From the NCBI GenBank assembly GCA_026874595.1, contig CM049306.1:74337642-74401641 (forward strand): a DNA stretch of 64,000 nucleotides, in the 5' to 3' direction. The notes under the pieces are model-generated. The model made no database searches and was not told where the DNA came from. It saw only the letters and a program-made list of their open reading frames with translations. Shown here in pieces: positions 57,919-64,000 of the stretch. This stretch comes from Sipunculus nudus. Lineage: Eukaryota > Annelida > Sipuncula > Golfingiida > Sipunculidae. The position numbers were made by a program, and so were the translations under genes. The first letter of the stretch is position 1. Each line of letters opens with the position of its first letter.

Positions 57919-59386
57919 TGTATCCGCCAAAACAGAGTTTTGGGAATACTACCGTATGTTTTCAGTCGGACCCCACCACTGCCGTCGCCGCTTAGGTTTC
58001 TGGAGAAATCCTCCGTAACCACTGGTCAGGATTTTTTAAAATTCAGAATTATGATCCGCTCACGTGAACTGCTGCACCCTAATTTTTGGTTGACCTCCGG
58101 CATTTCCTCTCTGCCTAGCGTCCATTTGTACGTCTGTTTCCACACATAAACAAACATGTCTCTGGAACTGTTTGACCAATCAGGCTAAAAATTTTGCTCA
58201 AATGTAGCCCTTGGAAAGCTTTATAACATACATTAAGGTGGTGGCGCCACCTGGAACAATTTTTGCACAGCGTCCATCTGTTCATCTGCCTTGGGATAAA
58301 ATCACTCGTATCTCTGCATTGGTTGGACTTATCCACCTCAAATTTTGCATGTGGATACATCCTGGACAGATTTTACTTGATTTTATGACAGGTGGCACCA
58401 CCTACATTCAAGTTAACGCTGCAGACATCCAAGCTCATATCTTTGGAACCGTTTGACCGATTGGGCCAATCTTTTGCATGTGTATTGATCTCGCATAGCT
58501 CTTTATCATACACAAAACTGGTGGTGCCACGTGCAACCATTTTTGCACAGCATCGATCTGTTCATCTGCCTTGGGATAAAATCACTCACATCTCTGCATT
58601 GGTTGGACTTATCCACCTGAAATTTTGCATGTGTATACATCCTGGACAGATTTTACTTGATTTTATGACAGGTGGCACCACCTACATTCACGTTAACGCT
58701 GCATACATCCAAGCTCATATCTCTGGAACCGTTTGACCGATTGGGCCAAACTTTTGCATGTGTATTGATCTCACATAGCTCTTTGTCATACACAAAACTT
58801 GTGGTGCCACGTGCAACCATTTTTGCACAGCATCCATCTGTTCATCTGCCTTGGGATAAAATCACTCATATCTCGGCAATGGTTTCACTTATCCACCTGA
58901 AATTTTGCAGGTTTATACATCCTGGACAGTTGTCTTGATTTTATGACAGGTGGCGTCACCTTCATTCAAGTTAAAGCTGCAGACATCCATATCTCAGGAA
59001 CCGTTTGACTGATTGGGCCAAAATTTTGCATGTTAATAGACCTCACATAGCTCTTTTGTCATACGCAAAACTCGTGCACCACCTGCAACCATTTTTGCAC
59101 AGTGTCCTTCTGTTAGTCTGCTGTGGGATTAAATCACTCATATTCAAGTAGTGTCTTGACTTATCTGTCTAAAATTTTGCATATGTATACAACTTTGACA
59201 GCTTTCTGGCTTTTGTTGTAGGTGGCACAACCTACATACACATTTCAGCTGCAGACATCCATGCTAATATGCAACACACCTCACTCTATTTCCTCTTGCC
59301 ACTTGCCTCATCCATGCCTCACTTCACCCGTCCTACTCTGATTTCGGCGGATACACGTAGTCGCTTGTCAACTACCCATATTCTAG
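57919..59386 (+). mobile_element. TK-family element, full copy 2
   Basis: Starts TGTATCCGCCAAAACAGAG and ends with GGCGGATAC, hairpin GTAGTCG ... CAACTAC (one mismatch) and CTAG followed by T, as in copy 1. The core has fewer and more diverged units; GGTGGCGCCACC is intact at about 58,240 and altered to variants such as GGTGGCACCACC elsewhere. No coding capacity. Confidence 0.85.
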
Positions 59387-61540
59387 TTTTATTTATTTTT
59401 AGTTCTAAGGATTCCCAAAAACATATAGCGAAACTCACTGTATGAGGTGTTGAAAATTTGGTAAAGTTACAACAAACACTGAGAAAGATATTCCCTTAAC
59501 GTAAATGTGAGTGCCAGATTTTGTCCAAAATCTAAAATACCGCTAACAGTAAATAGGAAAGGGTAAAATATCGGCTCAGGTCATACATTTTCTGTGTAGC
59601 ATCACTGTAGGAAGTTTATGAACTTCTCATAATCTTTTTTTTAACTGAATAAAATTTTTGTACAGCATCTTAGAAATTATGCAGGAACAATATGTACAAT
59701 AAGGGTTATACTTCAATAGCTACACAACTGGTGCTGATCCAAGTTGGAAAATCTGAGACGTCGTCATATTTTATGTAAAATACATCAAACAAAACTTTCC
59801 CTTCTGACAAAACTAGCCCTGTCAAGCTCATATTTGCTGGAATAAACTTCTCCATTCTTTTGTGCATGTGCAGAACTGAATTTGGGATTAGGACTGTGAC
59901 AGGCACATTTGGGATTAGGACTGTGACTGGGCACATGATCTTGGCATCAACCAGGCTCAGTATGTTCAACCTGTGGGTCCTGGGTGTGTTATCATTCCCA
60001 TTGCTGATCAATAACACTGATGAACTCCCAAAAGGAGCACTTGTTTTGAGTGACATGCAATTACAGAGCTTGTTTAATATTCAAACTCATGATCTCCGCC
60101 TCCTACCTCATGTAGCCCAGTGTCCCCTTCATGAAATTGGTACCATAAATAAACTCTTTACCAGTAAACTGAAAAAGATTAATGTGTGAGCAGGTTGTGT
60201 TCTTTTCTTGTTGTTTTCTGTCTTGTCACATGTATGACTGTATCACTGAAGTAACCATTTGCTGTTTGTTGAGATTTTTTGTATATCAGTCTCTGAGTAT
60301 TTGTTTGTACTGTACCAGTACTGTTTTGAGCAGCAAGCAATTTTTTCTTGGACTGGGAAGTAGATCAGTATCCCTGAGTTTGATTTTGTGTACATGTTTG
60401 AGACAGTACTTTTGTTTCATTGTATCATATTTTATTGAGAATGAAAGATAGTTTGTAATGAGTGTATGTAGATTTGTGTATCAATAAAATATTTACAAAA
60501 TATCCCATTATGCTTCTTTTCCATTACAGTATCCATGAAGTGTGTAGTTTAGTGAGAAAATTATTCACCACTAGCAGTTTACAAAATATTTGCAAATAAA
60601 AGGGTTTGACAAGGGAGTGGAATATGAAAAAAAAGTTCTCAAAAGACATTTAGAACCTGTCCGCAGAAAAAGTTTGGTGGCCATATCCTAAAAGCAGAAG
60701 CCGGAAAAACACTTTTGGGATGATCACACCTCATCCCCAAAATATAATAGGATATATGAATGATTCTATGGTTAAATATTGTGGTAGTATTAACAAAACC
60801 AGATGAAAACCGTGACTTTGCCACATCTTATAATTCATATACCAAAATTACACTGTACTTGTCAATGGATTGCCCACTTACTGTCCACAATAATCTTCTG
60901 ATATCTTTCATTTTAATTTTCAGAAAAATACCATTTTTAGAAATATAACCCTCATCAATGCATGTACATAATATGAAAGAAATCTGTCTATTAGTTTTTG
61001 ACTTACAATGCTCCCAACACAAATGGCAGTAATGGGTGTGTTGAAAGATACTAAAACAAGAAAAGTACAAAAGATGGCGCCACCAGTCTCCTAAACAAGA
61101 CAAAAATACCCAAGATCTTTTATCAACCTGAATTGAACCAGTCAATACAACCTTCCTTGAGATATTTAAGATTTTGTGTGATTTTCACTAATTCCAGGTC
61201 AAGGTCACTTCCCTAGTAAGATCATGACCCCATTTTATAAAGGCTTCATCCTCACACCCATTTCTTTGGACATGTCAAGTTTGATAAAGATCCATGAAAT
61301 ATTTTGCAACTTTTTTCTGTGGCAGCAGGATCTCGCTAAAACATTGTATCCCCTACTTTGCCCTGGAATACAATTATTTGGTATATTCAGTGAAACCATG
61401 CGAGGCCATAGTTAATGATATAAACATTCAATCCATCCAAGGTTTATATAACTTCCGGAGTAGCAATTTAAATGAGACAATAACACTCAATGTATAATTT
61501 AAGTTTGAAATCAGAAATAAGCAAATACTATAAATTTTGT
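59387..61540. other. no recognisable gene
   Basis: Contains two direct copies of a 27-bp unit (TTTGGGATTAGGACTGTGAC and 7 more bases) at 59,881-59,907 and 59,908-59,935, which lie in short open frames on both strands; neither frame resembles a known family. Rest AT-rich. Confidence 0.45.
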
Positions 61541-62122
61541 ACAATTTATTGTCTAATTTCAGTTATAAACAAATTCATAAAATATGAATATGGCCAAATG
61601 TATGAGTAAATTCACAAAAGACATGACACAGAAATACAGACAAAGGAATAAACATTTAGTCTACTGTTAAAATGTTCACAGAACAAAGAACCATTTTCGT
61701 AAAACCCTGATTTTCTATACATGTTTTTTCTTCAAATTACTTTAATGATTTGCTAATACATGCAAATATCTATTTAGTATTTTCTTCATTCATATATAAC
61801 TGAAATATATGTGTAAAAGCATTGTAGGAGCAACAAAATATTACATTTAAATAGTATATAAGAATGAAATACATAACAGTTTCTTCTTGCAAAATCAATA
61901 TTTTTATATTTACATTGTACTGTGGCACATGAACAAAATTTGAATAAAACTGTACAGCATTATATACATTATTTTGGTCTGTTTATAAACAAATCTAATA
62001 TAAACTAAAATATAAATACTACATAAAACTTGAATACTCAGATCTGTATAAAATGTCCTCCAGGGCACCATGCAACTCATAGTGTGGAGTATGGAGTACT
62101 AGTATACATGCCAGATAATATA

Positions 62123-62189
<67 letters not shown>

Positions 62190-64000
62190 CATATTCTCAC
62201 AGGTCAAGTTAACTATAGGTTACAAATCAATAAAATACCATGCAATGCTATTGTTCCACAATCATACAAAATAGGAATTGGGTGCAAGGGATTTTGTCTA
62301 TTCCAGTCAGCTAAATTTATGGCATATTCTAAAACCAAATGATTGGGTGTATGGATATGACCACCCTAATCTATATGTTGAATCATCACATAACTTTATC
62401 TAATAATGACTCTCCCTTTCCAAATATTTGACAAGGTGCATGTTTTTTTCTTTCTCTTCAGTCAAGCCTATGCTTCATTCATTCACTACAATAAACTGTC
62501 AATATGTATACAAAGGAATCTTTCAATAAGCTCATGCTGAGGATCAGACTATGGGTTGTTTTCTGCAATTATATTTAAAAAAAAAATAACAGTTTCATAC
62601 GCCTTTCATGAGGTTACTTTTAACTGTTGACTTGAGGAAAACCAAAGATATATTCTGCAAGTGTTTTGTTAAAGTGGCATTTTAATGAGAAAACTGTCTG
62701 ACAAGTCTGACAAAATGACTTTTTGACAAATGATAACTTGTATACATGCATCACATACTGTAATATTAACAAAACTTGACACTGATTGATTTCATACATT
62801 TTTAAGAGAATACAACACTTTTTATATTTTTTTATTTCATAATTTTTACATTAATCCCATCTGAGAAGATGTGGGTCAGGTTTTACAGAATAATGATTTG
62901 GGTCCAATCTGAGGAACTAGTCTGAAATCCCTTTGAAGGGGCCCAATCACCTATAAAGGATGTTGAATTAACATGAAAAATAGCTTCTTCCCTTTCAAAT
63001 AAATCTGTACCTGCCAAATTATTGCCTTGAAACCGTTTGCTTACTCCAGTAAACTAATGTTAAAAACAGTGGACCAGGCGTGACACAAATTGCAACATAA
63101 ACACAGCGCGTAGGGCTCTGTGCATCGCCGAGCCACAACACCAGTTAATCAGGAGATGCCCTGACTGACTTTGCCCTAAAATGTAATACATGTTCTTTCT
63201 GCCTAAAACGCCGCCTGTTGTAGCTCACAATCGGACATCCTGTCACACCACCTTGTTATTGTAAACAGACAATTGAGGACTAGCTGTGTTCACCACTATG
63301 CAGAGCCAAAACAAGGTGTTAAATAGCCATATGTGAGGTACCGAGGCAGTGTGCTGGAGCAACTGAATTGATATTGTGAGAGAACAGGCAAAATATTGCT
63401 CCTGATTATGTCCCTTTAAAGTCAGCAATTCACCTCCCTTTTCTGTAGATTTTATGTGATATCTTGCTCACTCTACAAACTTATGAATGAACTGTATGTA
63501 ATTGCTCTATGGAAAAGTTCTTATCACACCTTGCTCTGTGTTTGTATTATTTTTTTGCCCCCACATTTTATAAACATACTGATGCACACAATACAAACAG
63601 CCTGTGTGCAGTGGAATAGGCATTTTCTGGCTTAATTATTTTTATAAAATGTTCATGGTATTATCTGTTGTTTATAATTATCAAATATGGGATTACACCC
63701 AATTAAAATATATAATTTAGAATACTCATGTCACATATAGTGAGAAAATTAACTGTGAAACCAGACAATAAAAACAGCTGTAACAAACAGTAAACTGAAT
63801 ATGTTCCTGGTATTACTTATATATGGTAACTAAAAAAACCCAAAGATGAAATACATTTGCCAACAGGATAATCATACATAATAAACAAGAAAATACACAA
63901 GTCAACAGGGAGTCACATGTAAGTGTAGCACCATCTATCTAAATAAATCTTCAACTGATCTCACATTTATAGAGTGAACTTTTTTAATTTTGCCTTTCTT
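61541..64000. other. no recognisable gene; possibly 3' UTR of a minus-strand neighbour
   Basis: AATAAA reads on the minus strand near 61,545, and the following 2.4 kb lacks plausible exons, which would fit a long 3' UTR from a gene beyond the window. That is weak inference. (AT)n microsatellite at 62,127-62,186. Confidence 0.3.
63412..63640 (+). repeat. dispersed repeat, copy 2 of the pair with 8,636
   Basis: CCTTTAAAGTCAGCAATTCA, 'cctcccttttctgtaga', 'aacagcctgtgtgcagtgga' and 'attttctggc' align in order with 8,636-9,040. Confidence 0.55.

Noticed and set aside
59706-60189. Overlapping 109- and 116-codon frames
   Set aside because: Both span a 27-bp tandem duplication; neither resembles a known protein nor has splice partners, so neither is called.
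60484-60489. AATAAA as the SUV39H poly(A) signal
   Set aside because: It is 7 kb past the stop with a TK element and a SINE between; nearer candidates exist.

Overview
The window is nuclear DNA from an animal, and its repeats suggest a lophotrochozoan, most likely a bivalve mollusc. It is AT-rich, the genes are split into short exons with GT-AG introns, and introns and intergenic DNA are crowded with small transposons of molluscan type (repeats with AGCTCAGCTG ends and CCGTCCGTCC runs, tRNA-derived SINEs, hAT and TA-flanked MITEs, fold-back elements with tandem-repeat cores). The species assignment is inference; the gene assignments rest on protein similarity recalled from known families.

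Two protein-coding genes can be reconstructed from start codon to stop codon, with every splice phase agreeing. On the minus strand, 19,290 down to 7,428, lies CFAP100 (formerly CCDC37), 16 coding exons encoding 586 residues: a coiled-coil axonemal protein of the inner-dynein-arm regulatory (MIA) complex. A candidate 5' non-coding exon and promoter lie near 23.2-23.35 kb. On the plus strand, 28,467 to 53,489, lies a SUV39H1/2-type histone H3K9 methyltransferase, six coding exons encoding 628 residues (chromodomain, pre-SET, SET, post-SET), with an 18-kb first intron. The genes are divergent, with start codons about 9.2 kb apart. I see no functional link between them.

Layout. 1-7.3 kb: intergenic, one MITE. 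7.4-19.3 kb: CFAP100, with a 1.36-kb TA-flanked element, a 180-bp MITE and a 38-bp tandem repeat in introns. 19.3-23.3 kb: CFAP100 5' intron, with a SINE and a hAT element nested in another hAT element, both with intact 8-bp target duplications. 23.4-28.2 kb: intergenic, microsatellites, one MITE, one SINE-like fossil. 28.25-28.47 kb: SUV39H promoter. 28.6-46.7 kb: SUV39H intron 1, which holds several copies of a repeat family here called H1, a CR1/L2-type LINE inserted in one H1 copy, a head-head-tail-tail H1 array, a 539-bp inverted-repeat element and an element with a 280-bp tandem core (here called TK). 46.7-53.5 kb: SUV39H exons 2-6, with further MITEs and a small tandem duplication that copies the exon 5 splice donor. 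53.5-64 kb: 3' flank, a reversed SINE, a minisatellite, a second full TK element and sequence with no recognisable gene.

The most noteworthy observations are (1) the duplicated splice donor at the end of the SET domain, which would add 14 in-frame residues if the second site is used; (2) the TK family, whose 5' hairpin, palindrome-bearing tandem core, 3' hairpin and CTAG end resemble Helitron/Helentron-derived non-autonomous elements; and (3) the H1 array, whose structure suggests head and tail parts were separately duplicated.
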